Shown one piece after another: positions 46,249 to 56,752 of a stretch of DNA of 64,000 nt (position 1 is its first letter; each line of letters opens with the position of its first letter). Source of the DNA: Paeniglutamicibacter sp. Y32M11 (GTDB taxonomy: Bacteria > Actinomycetota > Actinomycetes > Actinomycetales > Micrococcaceae); NCBI RefSeq assembly GCF_019285735.1, contig NZ_CP079107.1:806001-870000 (forward strand). Direction: 5' to 3'. The notes beneath the pieces were generated by a model, which saw only the letters and a list, made by a program, of their open reading frames with translations, had not been told where the DNA came from and made no database searches. The translations under genes and the position numbers were made by a program.

Positions 46249-47175
46249 ATGCTGAAGAAAAAAACCGTTGGATCGATAGCCGCGATTCTCGCATTGGCGG
46301 GCACCCTTTTAGGCGGGGGGCCGGCCAACGCGGTTGATGGCCAAACCACCTCGGCTGCTCGGGCGATTCCGGGGCTCAATTGTTACTGGCAGGCAAGAGG
46401 TGTAACCTCTAGCGGCCAACTCACCGAACGTCACTACACCACTCAGGGTGGCGTTGCTAAAATTACCACGGAGAAATACAACCCCGGACGGCTCAGCTTT
46501 GTGCCCCGCGCGGTGCTACCTCCCGGGGGAGCCGGAGGCATCGAATTTGTCAACGAAAGTTTCTACGCAAATTCCAGTGATGGCGGCTTCTACTCGGTCA
46601 CTGCCATCGGCCCCAAGAGCTATAACGACGTCAAGGTCACCGCTACGCGGATGGCAGTGACCTGGGGACAGACCCGGCTCATGGTTGCCAGCTCCAAGGC
46701 AACCAGTGCCGGGCAATACATCTACGGCCTCACGGATTCCGGGGCGCTGGGGCGCTATGTGTTCAACGGTGCCGGAGGACCAAAATCCCGCGTTGTGGTG
46801 GGAAATTCGGGATGGCAGGGAATCAAGACCCTCGCCTTCGATCGCACGGGTGTCGTGGCAGGTACCACCCGGACCGCGGACGTTTTGTTGGCCACCACCG
46901 TTGACGGCAAATTGGTCGAATACACGATTCCCCACGACAAGGCCTCACAGTGGTCGCGCCGGGATTTGAAGTCAGCCACCTGGGGCAACTTTAAGTACCT
47001 TGGCAGCGCAACCTGCGGCGAGTGGGGCCAACCGAATCAACCGCGGATGCTCTTGGGTGTCCTTGGTAATGGCGATGTGTACCTTTACCTCGACAAGCGC
47101 AACGACGATAGCTCGGGCGCCGACATCGTTGGTTACGGCAAGATCGCTTCGGGTTGGACGGAAAAGCTCTACTAG
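46249..47175 (+). CDS. Secreted repeat protein, probable beta-propeller (tachylectin-like)
   Basis: Exported protein of 308 residues with a Sec signal peptide (MLKKKTVGSIAAILALAGTL, cleavage near residue 29 after GPANA). The mature part has at least three loosely repeated units of ~50-60 residues: YIYGLTDSGALGRYVFNG...GWQGIKTLAF, LLATTVDGKLVEYTIP...TWGNFKYL and LLGVLGNGDVYLYLDKR...GWTEKLY, a pattern typical of beta-propeller lectin-like proteins. Two Cys could pair. Function unknown. It is absent from this place in the mycobacterial gene order and has a more AT-rich upstream region, suggesting an acquired gene. Its stop overlaps the hemolysin III stop. Confidence 0.72.
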   Translation: MLKKKTVGSIAAILALAGTLLGGGPANAVDGQTTSAARAIPGLNCYWQARGVTSSGQLTERHYTTQGGVAKITTEKYNPGRLSFVPRAVLPPGGAGGIEFVNESFYANSSDGGFYSVTAIGPKSYNDVKVTATRMAVTWGQTRLMVASSKATSAGQYIYGLTDSGALGRYVFNGAGGPKSRVVVGNSGWQGIKTLAFDRTGVVAGTTRTADVLLATTVDGKLVEYTIPHDKASQWSRRDLKSATWGNFKYLGSATCGEWGQPNQPRMLLGVLGNGDVYLYLDKRNDDSSGADIVGYGKIASGWTEKLY

Positions 47176-47852
47176 GCTGTGCCGAGCACAGCCAGAGTGA
47201 TGGCGGTGAAGTGGCACGCGAAGCCAATGAGTGTAAAGGCATGGAAAAGCTCGTGGAATCCCAACACTCCGGGAATGGGATTCGGCGCCTTGAGCGCATA
47301 GAAAACCGCCCCGGCGATGTAGAAGCCGCCACCCACACAGATCAGGGTGGCGGCGAGAAGATTCGCGGCAAAAAATTGGCCAATAAAAAGCATCGACGCT
47401 AGGCCCAACAAGACGTAGACCGGGGTGTAAAGCCAGCGTGGGGCATCGGTATAGAAGACCCGGAAAGCGACGCCAGCCAGCGCGCCGATCCAGATCGCAA
47501 TCAGCAAGACCGTGGCCGATGAGGTGGGAAGCAGCGCCCAAGCCAACGGCGTGTAGGAGCCTGCGATCAGCAACATGATGTTGGTATGGTCAATGCGTTT
47601 AAGCACTCGGGTGGTCATGGGTGACCAGTTGCCGCGATGATAAAACGCCGAAACGCTAAAGAGGAGAACTCCGGTGAAGGCAAAGATCGCGCTGGTGATC
47701 TTGCCGGCACCAGCCGGAGCCACAATGATCAGGGCAATTCCAGCGGCCAGCGCCAGTGGCGCTGTCACGGCATGAATCCAGCCGCGCAGCAATGGCTTTT
47801 CGGGCTGGGCCGGAATACTCGAATGTGGCGCGGCAGGTTGGTGCTGGGTCAT
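47172..47852 (-). CDS. Hemolysin III / TrhA-family (PAQR) membrane protein
   Basis: Seven-helix membrane protein of 226 residues. The PAQR/hemolysin III motifs are SAFYHRGNW (~64), RIDHTNIMLLIAGSYTPLAW (~82-101) and the C-terminal FHELFHAFTLIGFACHF (~197), which together hold the predicted metal-binding His/Asp set. Haemolysis is not implied; E. coli TrhA has been linked to membrane energetics. TAGGCT on the minus strand (47859-47864) is 6 nt before ATG, with no ribosome-binding site: probably leaderless. Orthologous in position to Rv1085c. Confidence 0.9.
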   Translation of the reverse strand: MTQHQPAAPHSSIPAQPEKPLLRGWIHAVTAPLALAAGIALIIVAPAGAGKITSAIFAFTGVLLFSVSAFYHRGNWSPMTTRVLKRIDHTNIMLLIAGSYTPLAWALLPTSSATVLLIAIWIGALAGVAFRVFYTDAPRWLYTPVYVLLGLASMLFIGQFFAANLLAATLICVGGGFYIAGAVFYALKAPNPIPGVLGFHELFHAFTLIGFACHFTAITLAVLGTA

Positions 47853-48055
47853 GGCCCAAGCCTAACCCGGTGTCTTGAAGCTGCTGTGCAGCGGCCCGGG
47901 GTATCCGTGCGAGCAGGTAGCACGGCAGACTGACAGGAAGATTGCCCGCGTCTTGGTACCTAGCCCGGGGGTGAACCCGGTAGCGTTAAGGCAGTGCACG
48001 TGGAGTTTTGCTCCTCGTTGCCCACCCACCTTTCGTACCAAGCAGGAGTATCTCA

Positions 48056-48817
48056 GTGGATTTACCGGGCTTCGTTTACCGTCTCTATGAGCGGCGGTTA
48101 CGTGGCGTGTTGAGCCCGGAAAAGCTACCTGCCCACATCGGGGTGCTGGTGGATGGAAACCGTCGCTGGGCCAAGCTCTCTGGCCAGCCCACGGCACGTG
48201 GTCATCAGGCCGGTGCCGACAAGATTCTTGAGTTCCTGGGTTGGTGCCAAGAACTCGACATCGATGTGGTCACGCTCTACATGCTTTCCACGGACAACAT
48301 GAACCGCTCCAGCCAAGAACTTGACGACCTGATGGGCATCATTGCCAACACCTTGGACCGGCTGGGCGAAACCAAAACCGTCCGCGTGAAACCCGTCGGC
48401 GCCCTGGAATTGCTTCCCACCTACCTCGCAGACAAGCTGTGTGAACTCGAGGCCTCCACCGCCCATGTCACGGGCATCCACGTCAATGTGGCCGTCGGCT
48501 ACGGTGGACGACGCGAAATCGTTGATGCGGTCAAGGCCCTGCTGATGCAGGGCCACGCCAATGGTCTGAACGCCGCGCAAATTGCCGAGGACCTAGACCC
48601 GGAACTGCTTGCCACGCACCTCTATACCAAGGGGCAACCAGATCCGGACCTCGTGATCCGGACCTCGGGTGAGCAACGGCTCTCCGGATTCCTGACTTGG
48701 CAGAGCGCCTATTCCGAGTTCTACTTCTGTGAGGCGCTGTGGCCCGATTTCCGGCGGGTGGATTTCCTGCGTGCGCTGCGTGACTTCGCCGATCGCAAGC
48801 GCCGCTTCGGCTCCTAA
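48056..48817 (+). CDS. uppS: cis-Prenyl (undecaprenyl / short-chain Z-prenyl) diphosphate synthase
   Basis: Makes the cis-polyprenyl carrier lipid precursor for wall synthesis. 253 residues. Signature VLVDGNRRWAK (~31-41, catalytic Asp), RGHQAGADKILEF (~47), and PDPDLVIRTSGEQRLSGFL with WQSAYSEFYF (~196-225). Position next to hemolysin III equals Rv1086, the short-chain Z-farnesyl synthase, so chain length is uncertain. GTG at 48056 is chosen for AGGAG 6 nt upstream; the frame extends to 48008. Confidence 0.9.
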   Translation: MDLPGFVYRLYERRLRGVLSPEKLPAHIGVLVDGNRRWAKLSGQPTARGHQAGADKILEFLGWCQELDIDVVTLYMLSTDNMNRSSQELDDLMGIIANTLDRLGETKTVRVKPVGALELLPTYLADKLCELEASTAHVTGIHVNVAVGYGGRREIVDAVKALLMQGHANGLNAAQIAEDLDPELLATHLYTKGQPDPDLVIRTSGEQRLSGFLTWQSAYSEFYFCEALWPDFRRVDFLRALRDFADRKRRFGS

Positions 48818-49004
48818 GGCTGCGCCGGGGGCCTGGCGCAACGTCCCCGAAACTCGGCTGGCGCCAATAGTTTACCGGCTGTCCATCAGACATTTGCTCC
48901 AGACTCATGACGCCCCGAGTTTTACGGCGTAGCTTTGGGTCTAACGGGTGATGAAGCCGTCATTGCTCGCTGAACGGGGCAGCTCTCCCCGCGAGGAGTC
49001 ACAC

Positions 49005-50372
49005 GTGGCAGTGAACCAGAAACTCGAATCATCTGCACCCACCGCGTCCCCCCAGGCGCTCGGGCTCCCGGACGCGGAACAACCGCGCCGCACTTTTGTT
49101 CTTGATACCTCGGTACTGATCGCCGATCCCCACGCCATGCTGCGCTTTGCCGAACATCACGTGGTGCTGCCGCTGACGGTCATCACCGAACTCGAGCACA
49201 AACGCAACGACCCGACCTTGGGGTTCTTCGCTCGAGAGGCTCTTCGGACTCTGGACACCCTGGGAAGCAAACAGGGTGGACTGGCCAAGGACATGGAGGT
49301 CGGTACGCAGGGAGGAACGCTACGCATCGAGCTGAACCACATTGCCTCCGATGTGTTGCCGGTGGGGTTCCGCAACGCCGATAACGACACGCGGATACTT
49401 GCCGTCGCAAAGTTCCTGCTGGACGGGGGCCTGGATGTCACCTTGGTCTCCAAGGACCTGCCGATGCGGATTAAGGCCTCGGCCATGGGACTGATTGCGG
49501 AGGAATACCGCAACGAGCTCATTGCTTCCTCCGGATGGACCGGCGTGCACGAAATGGACGTGAGCGAGGAGGACATGTCCACGCTGTATGCCGACGCTTC
49601 CCTGGAACTGGCGGAGGTGGCGGATCAGCCGGTGAACACCGGATTGATCATGCACTCTCCGCGCGGGTCGGCACTGGGCCGGGTGGATCGCAATCACCTA
49701 GTGCACCTTGTGCGGGGGGACCGCGAGGCCTTTGGTCTGCGCGGGCGTTCCGCGGAGCAGCGCCTGGCGCTAGATCTTCTGCTGGATAAGGAAGTCGGCA
49801 TCGTCTCGCTCGGTGGTAGTGCCGGAACCGGTAAGTCCGCATTGGCGCTCTGCGCCGGCCTCGAGGCGGTACTGGAACGCCGCGAACACCGCAAGATCAT
49901 GGTCTTCCGGCCGCTCTACGCCGTCGGTGGCCAGGAGCTTGGCTACCTGCCCGGTGGCGAGAGCGACAAGATGAACCCGTGGGCTCAGGCAGTTTTTGAC
50001 ACCCTCGGCTCGGTGGTCTCCAAGAACGCCATCGATGAGGTGCTCAGCCGAGGAATGCTTGAGGTCCTCCCGCTGACGCACATCCGTGGACGTTCGCTGC
50101 ATGATGCGTTTGTGATTGTTGATGAGGCCCAGTCGTTGGAACGCAATGTACTGCTCACGGTGCTCTCGCGCATTGGACAGAACTCCAAGGTGGTCTTGAC
50201 CCACGACGTGGCCCAGCGCGATAACCTGCGCGTGGGGCGGCACGACGGCGTGGCTGCGGTGGTCGAGCAGCTCAAGGGGCACCACCTCTTCGGGCATGTC
50301 ACGCTCACCCGCTCGGAACGCTCCGAGATCGCGGCCCTGGTCACCGAGTTGCTCGAGGACCGCATCCACTAG
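49005..50372 (+). CDS. phoH2: PIN-PhoH fusion protein (PhoH2 type RNA helicase/nuclease)
   Basis: Two-domain protein of 455 residues. The N-terminal PIN ribonuclease has its acidic residues in [12 protein letters not shown] (~32), VITELEHKR (~60), [11 protein letters not shown] (~124) and [11 protein letters not shown] (~146). The C-terminal PhoH ATPase has Walker [14 protein letters not shown] (~270) and Walker [11 protein letters not shown] (~367). In mycobacteria PhoH2 unwinds and cuts RNA. GTG at 49005 follows GAGGAG by 6 nt; an open frame extends to GTG 48948/ATG 48951. No antitoxin of normal size is upstream. A hairpin ends the gene. Confidence 0.9.
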   Translation: MAVNQKLESSAPTASPQALGLPDAEQPRRTFVLDTSVLIADPHAMLRFAEHHVVLPLTVITELEHKRNDPTLGFFAREALRTLDTLGSKQGGLAKDMEVGTQGGTLRIELNHIASDVLPVGFRNADNDTRILAVAKFLLDGGLDVTLVSKDLPMRIKASAMGLIAEEYRNELIASSGWTGVHEMDVSEEDMSTLYADASLELAEVADQPVNTGLIMHSPRGSALGRVDRNHLVHLVRGDREAFGLRGRSAEQRLALDLLLDKEVGIVSLGGSAGTGKSALALCAGLEAVLERREHRKIMVFRPLYAVGGQELGYLPGGESDKMNPWAQAVFDTLGSVVSKNAIDEVLSRGMLEVLPLTHIRGRSLHDAFVIVDEAQSLERNVLLTVLSRIGQNSKVVLTHDVAQRDNLRVGRHDGVAAVVEQLKGHHLFGHVTLTRSERSEIAALVTELLEDRIH

Positions 50373-50375
50373 GGA

Positions 50376-50426
50376 GCACCGTTGGGGGAGCTGGCCCGGA
50401 CTTAGCCCGCGCTAGCTCCCCGGTGC
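50376..50426. terminator. Bidirectional hairpin between phoH2 and the converging gene
   Basis: GCACCG (50376-50381) pairs with CGGTGC (50421-50426) and GGGAGCT (50386-50392) with AGCTCCC (50414-50420). The right arm lies inside the last codons of the converging gene, whose stop is at 50402. Confidence 0.55.
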
Positions 50427-51271
50427 CGGGCCGCCACATGTGTCGCCGCCGAACTCGCCAGGGGCGGGATCGGCCACAGTGGAGCCAACCGCATATCACT
50501 CAAGGACGCCTCTTCCTGGGTGAAGAGGCCATCAATCATGTATTGATCCACGGCGGTGATGGAGACCCGGTGTTCGATGCCGTGGCCTTCGGCGTCCAGC
50601 ACCTGACGCACCACACAGATGCCCGTGGCTAGATCCAGCCGGATCCGGGTCATCCCCATGCCGAGTAAGGGGGCATCGCTGATTACCGGAACATAGGAAT
50701 GGCCGCGCGATACCTCGGCCTCAAGGCAGGGACGCCCCGATTCGTCGGTGAGCTCATGCACGCTGTGGATCATCGTGGGGTGCGGGAACGGGAGATCCGC
50801 CGGGCCCGGAACAAAGCCGGCGAGCTCCACCGGATCCAAAAAGGCACTCCACAATCCCACGGGCATCAACTCGTTGCGGTACGCGGCCTCGGGGCGCCTG
50901 GTGACCAATCCATCGTCCCCGTAGACGGGGGCAAGTAGCTGTGGGGGCAAAAGCCAACTCTTGCGGGTGGCCGCCACGAAGCTGGCGTCTTTGGAATCGT
51001 TAATGTGTTCGGTGCGGAAGAGCACCGCGCCTCGTTCGTCCTCGACCCGGATGGCGTCTGGACGGCGGATCAGTACGGTGAGCCGCGTGGGTGAATCTGC
51101 GGCGTCAAAAGCCAGCGCCTGATTATCGGTATCGGTGGCGCTGACATCGAGCTGCACGGAGTCCCACAACCACGGCGAGGATCTGGCCAGCCGGCGGAAT
51201 TTCCCCATCAATTCCTTGCTGGGGGCCTGCTCCGAGTGCGGAAAAACTAGCTCGCCATCATGCTCAGTCAT
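50402..51271 (-). CDS. Uncharacterised cytosolic protein, 289 residues
   Basis: No family recognised. The protein has no signal peptide or membrane helix. It is rich in beta-type segments and aromatic residues, for example RLARSSPWLWDSVQLDVSA near the start, RNELMPVGLWSAFLDPVELA and GMGMTRIRLDLATGICVVRQ. The last ~30 residues are Ala/Pro-rich. The frame extends upstream to 51505, but that part overlaps the diverging prepilin peptidase; ATG at 51271 has TACACT (51278-51283) 6 nt upstream and no ribosome-binding site, suggesting a leaderless start. Confidence 0.7.
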   Translation of the reverse strand: MTEHDGELVFPHSEQAPSKELMGKFRRLARSSPWLWDSVQLDVSATDTDNQALAFDAADSPTRLTVLIRRPDAIRVEDERGAVLFRTEHINDSKDASFVAATRKSWLLPPQLLAPVYGDDGLVTRRPEAAYRNELMPVGLWSAFLDPVELAGFVPGPADLPFPHPTMIHSVHELTDESGRPCLEAEVSRGHSYVPVISDAPLLGMGMTRIRLDLATGICVVRQVLDAEGHGIEHRVSITAVDQYMIDGLFTQEEASLSDMRLAPLWPIPPLASSAATHVAARHRGASAG

Positions 51272-51370
51272 GACTTCAGTGTAACCACGGGTCTCGGGGA
51301 ATGCTCCAGAGCGGGGGACAAGATCAATCGGTGCTGGCAGTGTGGCCGGGCAACACGTAGGGTGTGCCCC

Positions 51371-51895
51371 ATGCCGCAACAAATCCTTCAGTGGTTTGCC
51401 GCCTCCACGCCCGGGGCCAGTGTCGCAGCTCTCATGGCCGCCCTGGCACTGGTGTTGTATCTCATCAACGCCGTACGCCTGAGCATCATCGATTTTAGGT
51501 CGCATCTTTTGCCCAACCGCATCCTGGGCCCGTGGTTTGCTGTGGCACTGGTGCTGTTGGGCACCGCAGCCCTCTTCGCCGCGGAACCGGCGATCATCTT
51601 ACGGATGTTGCTCGGTGCCGGGATCCTCTTTGCCACGTATCTGCTCTTGCACCTGATCGTCCCGGCCGGCATGGGGCTGGGCGACGTGAAGCTCGCGGCG
51701 GTATTGGGTCTGTACCTGGGGTTTCTGTCCTTGACCCACTTGTTCTGGGGGACGGCGGTGGCCTTCATGCTGGGGGGCGTTGTGGTCGTTAGGGCTGCTG
51801 TTCGTTCGCCGAGTCACACTTCGCTCAACCGTTGCCTTCGGACCCTTCATGTTGGTCGGTGGCGCTGTGGCGCTCACCGTGGCCGGTTAGCCTAG
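51371..51895 (+). CDS. Prepilin peptidase (A24/TadV-CpaA type), probably frameshifted at the 3' end
   Basis: Membrane aspartate protease that trims prepilin leader peptides. Both catalytic Asp are intact: SIIDFRSHLLPNRI (~39) and GMGLGDVKLAA (~102). After VAFMLGG (~135) the listed frame turns hydrophilic and Arg-rich. The frame one base on reads GLLFVRRVTLRSTVAFGPF and MLVGGAVALTVAG, ending at 51890, the expected last helix. Removing one G from the G6 tract at 51772-51777 joins the two. TAGGGT (51358-51363) lies 7 nt before ATG at 51371. No pilus genes are nearby. Confidence 0.75.
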   Translation: MPQQILQWFAASTPGASVAALMAALALVLYLINAVRLSIIDFRSHLLPNRILGPWFAVALVLLGTAALFAAEPAIILRMLLGAGILFATYLLLHLIVPAGMGLGDVKLAAVLGLYLGFLSLTHLFWGTAVAFMLGGVVVVRAAVRSPSHTSLNRCLRTLHVGRWRCGAHRGRLA

Positions 51896-51919
51896 AGAGA
51901 AAAGGAGCTCACCAACACC

Positions 51920-52411
51920 ATGCCAACCCCCGAATTCATCATTAACATGCGCAAGAAGATTGGCCACGATGCTCTGTGGCTGCCGGGAGTGAAGGTGGTG
52001 CTCATCCACGAAAACGAGGTGCTGCTGGTACGTCGGGCCGATAACGGGCGCTGGACCCTACCGGCCGGAATCCTGGAACCCGGTGAGGAACCTGCCATCG
52101 CCGCGGTGCGGGAGGTCTTTGAGGAGACGGCGGTGCATTGTGCCATCACCGCGCTGGTGGGGGTGGCCACCACCGATGAGGCCATCTATCCGAATGGGGA
52201 TAGGGCTCAGTATCTGGACATCATTCTTGCCGCACGGTATCTGGGCGGGGAGGCGATGGTGAACGACGATGAGAACCTTGAGGTTGGTTGGTTTGATCTT
52301 TCGGCGCTGCCCGCACTGCCGCCCAAACATCAACGGGCGATCACCTGGGCCGTGGAACCGCTGGCCGGTGGTCATTTCATCATCGCCGAAGCCCCGGGAG
52401 CCAACCTCTAG
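51920..52411 (+). CDS. Nudix hydrolase
   Basis: Pyrophosphohydrolase of 163 residues. The Nudix box is complete: G at the start of GILEPGEEPAIAAVREVFEE, then TAV (~53-75), with the metal-binding REVFEE core. The surrounding fold (WTLPAGILEPGEE, NLEVGWFDLSALPALPP) is of the (deoxy)nucleotide/ADP-ribose type, but the substrate cannot be told. ATG at 51920 has AAAGGAG about 13 nt upstream. It follows the prepilin peptidase by 24 nt and may be cotranscribed. Confidence 0.88.
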   Translation: MPTPEFIINMRKKIGHDALWLPGVKVVLIHENEVLLVRRADNGRWTLPAGILEPGEEPAIAAVREVFEETAVHCAITALVGVATTDEAIYPNGDRAQYLDIILAARYLGGEAMVNDDENLEVGWFDLSALPALPPKHQRAITWAVEPLAGGHFIIAEAPGANL

Positions 52412-52462
52412 ACCCTGGCAATCGGTGTTGGTTCAGCGAAACACCGGTGGCGCCCAGATACA

Positions 52463-52529
52463 CCGATGCCCCGCGGCTTCACCCGTCCTTCCCCCAAGGG
52501 TAAGGATGGATGGAACGGCGGGGCATCGG
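52463..52529. terminator. Bidirectional terminator between Nudix and MFS genes
   Basis: CCGATGCCCCGC (52463-52474) pairs with GCGGGGCATCGG (52518-52529), and an inner CCGTCCTT/AAGGATGG stem continues it. It lies between two converging genes, about 50 nt from one stop and 20 nt from the other. Confidence 0.75.
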
Positions 52530-52549
52530 CGGTGATGTCCTACTGGAGG

Positions 52550-54280
<1,731 letters not shown>

Positions 54281-54958
54281 TTAGACCGTTGGAGGTGGGT
54301 TGGCTCGAGGGAGATCGGAGCCAAGAAGCTCCAGGCTCTGGTGCATGATGGCCATAAATTCATCGGCGAGCGATGGCCCCTCGGGAACGGCGAGGTAACG
54401 ATCGATGGCCCGGTGGACGGCAAATTGGAGGCTGTGCACCAGCATCGCGATGCCGTCGTGATCCGGTGCCACCCCCTCGCGCTTGGCCACCAGCGCGATG
54501 AACTCGGCCTGACGTCCGGGACCGACCTGCATCATTTTCGCCAACAGTTCCGGTTCGCGGTGCATGGCGTCGAAGAACCCCTGCATGCTGTGAATCTCGG
54601 ACTCCTCGCGCCGTAGTTGTTCAAGGACCAGATCCATGAGGTCGGCTAGCAGCGTGGGAGAGATCCCCACGGTTCCGGCGGGGCGTGCAGCAATAAAGCG
54701 TGCCAGCGCCTCGGCGGGCAATCCATCATCCTGGTGTCCGAAGACGGCATCAAGCTTGGTGGCGAAGTAGTTGAAAAAGGTGCGGCGTGAGATTCCGACA
54801 CGAGCGCAGAGCTCCTCGACGGTAAACCCGGCAAAGCCGTTTTCCACGGTGAGTGTCCGCGCGTTTCGCGTGATCGACAGCCGGGTTTTTTGCATGCGGG
54901 CGCTGAGCGTTGGTGGCGTGGCCGAGCCTACCGAAACCTCTGTTGCACTTTTATTCAC
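54281..54958 (-). CDS. TetR-family transcriptional regulator
   Basis: Repressor of the downstream exporter. The N-terminal helix-turn-helix reads FTVEELCARVGISRRTFFNYF (two helices and turn, ~44-64 from this start), the usual TetR recognition helix with Phe-Phe-Asn-Tyr-Phe. The rest is an all-helical ligand domain. The open frame starts at TTG 54994; GTG at 54958 is preferred because AGTGCA inverted repeats (54961-54976) lie just upstream as probable operator, and ATG at 54895 is also possible. No ribosome-binding site is clear for any of them. Confidence 0.88.
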   Translation of the reverse strand: MNKSATEVSVGSATPPTLSARMQKTRLSITRNARTLTVENGFAGFTVEELCARVGISRRTFFNYFATKLDAVFGHQDDGLPAEALARFIAARPAGTVGISPTLLADLMDLVLEQLRREESEIHSMQGFFDAMHREPELLAKMMQVGPGRQAEFIALVAKREGVAPDHDGIAMLVHSLQFAVHRAIDRYLAVPEGPSLADEFMAIMHQSLELLGSDLPRANPPPTV

Positions 54959-54960
54959 AA

Positions 54961-54976
54961 AGTGCAGTTTTGCACT
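54961..54976. promoter_or_regulatory. Inverted repeat at the tetR start, probable autoregulatory operator
   Basis: AGTGCA-GTTT-TGCACT is a perfect 6-bp dyad. Two more copies of the half-site flank it (TTGCACT at 54943-54949 and GAGTGCAA at 54987-54994). Position at the 5' end of tetR fits autoregulation of the tetR-MFS operon. Confidence 0.55.
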
Positions 54977-55155
54977 ATCTGAACATGAGTGCAAGTTTCG
55001 TAATCTGGCACACAGCGGGGCGGCTGGGCAGGTTTTCCGAGTCCGGGTCTCAGCGGAAAAAGCGAATCGCGGCCAAGTGCGGGCAAGACGATCGGCTCAC
55101 AGTTCTTCGGTAGAGTTCCGAAGTTGCCCCGCCGGTGGCGCTCGCCGAGACGCGT

Positions 55156-55186
55156 CGGGCCACCGAGCAAGAAGCTCGGTGGCCCG
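55156..55186 (-). terminator. Terminator hairpin after fumarase
   Basis: Perfect 13-bp stem CGGGCCACCGAGC (55156-55168) with GCTCGGTGGCCCG (55174-55186), 5-nt loop, 50 nt past the fumarase stop on the transcribed strand. No T-run. Confidence 0.65.
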
Positions 55187-55235
55187 CTGTTGGTGACCCT
55201 GCGTCGGCGATCTAGGGAGGTACGTGCCGGGCGGG

Positions 55236-56648
55236 CTAGTGCTTCCCGGTCATGGTGGTGACGTCGAGCAGCGCATCAAGCTGTTCCTCGCTCACCTCGC
55301 CGCGCTCCACAAAGCCCAACGCCACGGTGGCCTCACGTACCGTCAGGGAATCGGCCACCGCCTTCTTCGCGATCTTCGCGGCGCTCTCGTAGCCAATGAG
55401 CTTGTTCAGTGGGGTGACGATGGAGGGGGAAGCCTCGGCCAGGAAGCGGGCGCGTTCCACGTTCGCGGTGATCCCGTCAACCATCTTCTCCGCCATGACC
55501 CGCGTGGTATTGCCCAGCAGGCGAATGGACTCGAGTAAGTTTGCGGCCATCACCGGGATGCCCACGTTCAGCTCGAACGCCCCGTTGGTGCCCGACCATG
55601 CGATGGCGGTGTCGTTGCCGATCACCTGGGCTGCGACCATGATCGCCGCCTCGGAAATCACCGGGTTGACCTTACCGGGCATGATCGAGGACCCGGGCTG
55701 CAAATCCGGGATCGAGATCTCGCCCAGTCCGGTGTTTGGCCCGGAACCCATCCAACGCAAATCGTTGTTGATCTTCATCAGTGAGATGGCAATGTTACGC
55801 AGCTGGGCCGATGCCTCGATCAATCCATCCCGGTTGGCCTGAGCCTCAAAGTGGTTGCGGGCCTCGGTCAGCGGCAGCCCGGTGTCGAGCGCAAGTAGTT
55901 CGATAACACGTTGCGGGAATCCCTCGGGGGTGTTGATGCCGGTGCCCACTGCGGTGCCACCCAGCGGGACCTCGGCCACCCGCGGCAGCGAGGCGAGGAT
56001 GCGTTCCACGCCATAACGCATCTGCGCGGCGTAACCACCAAATTCCTGGCCCAGGGTCACCGGGGTGGCATCCATCAGGTGGGTGCGCCCGGACTTCACC
56101 ACGTCCTTAAACTCCACCGATTTGGCCCCCAGCGATGCGGCCAGCACTTCGAGTCCCGGGATGAGGTCCTGCAACAGCCCCGCTGTCGCAGCAACGTGTA
56201 CGGAGGTGGGGAACACATCGTTGGAGGACTGGGAGGCGTTAACGTGATCGTTCGGGTGCACCACGGTCGCGGAGCCTGACGCAGCCAGAGCGCGGGTCGC
56301 CAGCTCGGCCAGCACCTCATTCATGTTCATGTTGCTCGAGGTGCCCGAGCCGGTCTGGAACACATCAATGGGGAAATGCTCGTCGTATTTATTGGCGGCG
56401 ACCTCATCGGCCGCCGCCACGATGGCACCGGCGCGCTCGGCATCAAGCACCCCAAGCTCCAAGTTGGCGGCCGCTGCCGCCTTCTTCACCTGGGCGAGCG
56501 CCCTGATATGCGCCGGCTCCAGTCGCTTGCCGGAGATCGGGAAGTTCTCCACTGCGCGCTGAGTCTGTGCGCGGTACAGAGCGGCGGCCGGAACGCGAAC
56601 CTCGCCCATGGTGTCGTGTTCAATGCGGAATTCTGCAGAAGTGTCCAT
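55236..56648 (-). CDS. fumC: Class II fumarate hydratase
   Basis: TCA-cycle enzyme converting fumarate to L-malate; iron-free tetramer. 470 residues. Substrate-site blocks in order: [19 protein letters not shown] (~98-116), [19 protein letters not shown] (~132-150), [20 protein letters not shown] (~187) and the signature [15 protein letters not shown] (~318). ATG at 56648 begins the conserved N-terminus ([18 protein letters not shown]); the frame extends to 56669. TAGCGT (minus strand, 56656-56661) lies 7 nt before ATG with no ribosome-binding site: probably leaderless. Its TCA partner sdh is at 7-10 kb. Confidence 0.96.
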   Translation of the reverse strand: MDTSAEFRIEHDTMGEVRVPAAALYRAQTQRAVENFPISGKRLEPAHIRALAQVKKAAAAANLELGVLDAERAGAIVAAADEVAANKYDEHFPIDVFQTGSGTSSNMNMNEVLAELATRALAASGSATVVHPNDHVNASQSSNDVFPTSVHVAATAGLLQDLIPGLEVLAASLGAKSVEFKDVVKSGRTHLMDATPVTLGQEFGGYAAQMRYGVERILASLPRVAEVPLGGTAVGTGINTPEGFPQRVIELLALDTGLPLTEARNHFEAQANRDGLIEASAQLRNIAISLMKINNDLRWMGSGPNTGLGEISIPDLQPGSSIMPGKVNPVISEAAIMVAAQVIGNDTAIAWSGTNGAFELNVGIPVMAANLLESIRLLGNTTRVMAEKMVDGITANVERARFLAEASPSIVTPLNKLIGYESAAKIAKKAVADSLTVREATVALGFVERGEVSEEQLDALLDVTTMTGKH

Positions 56649-56752
56649 GCCAGACACGCTACGCCGCATCTACCTGCTTCGGCAGTGGCCCGGCGCACAG
56701 TTCGGCCCATTGGCGAACACGGGAATAATATGGCGCGGAGCGACACACGTTT

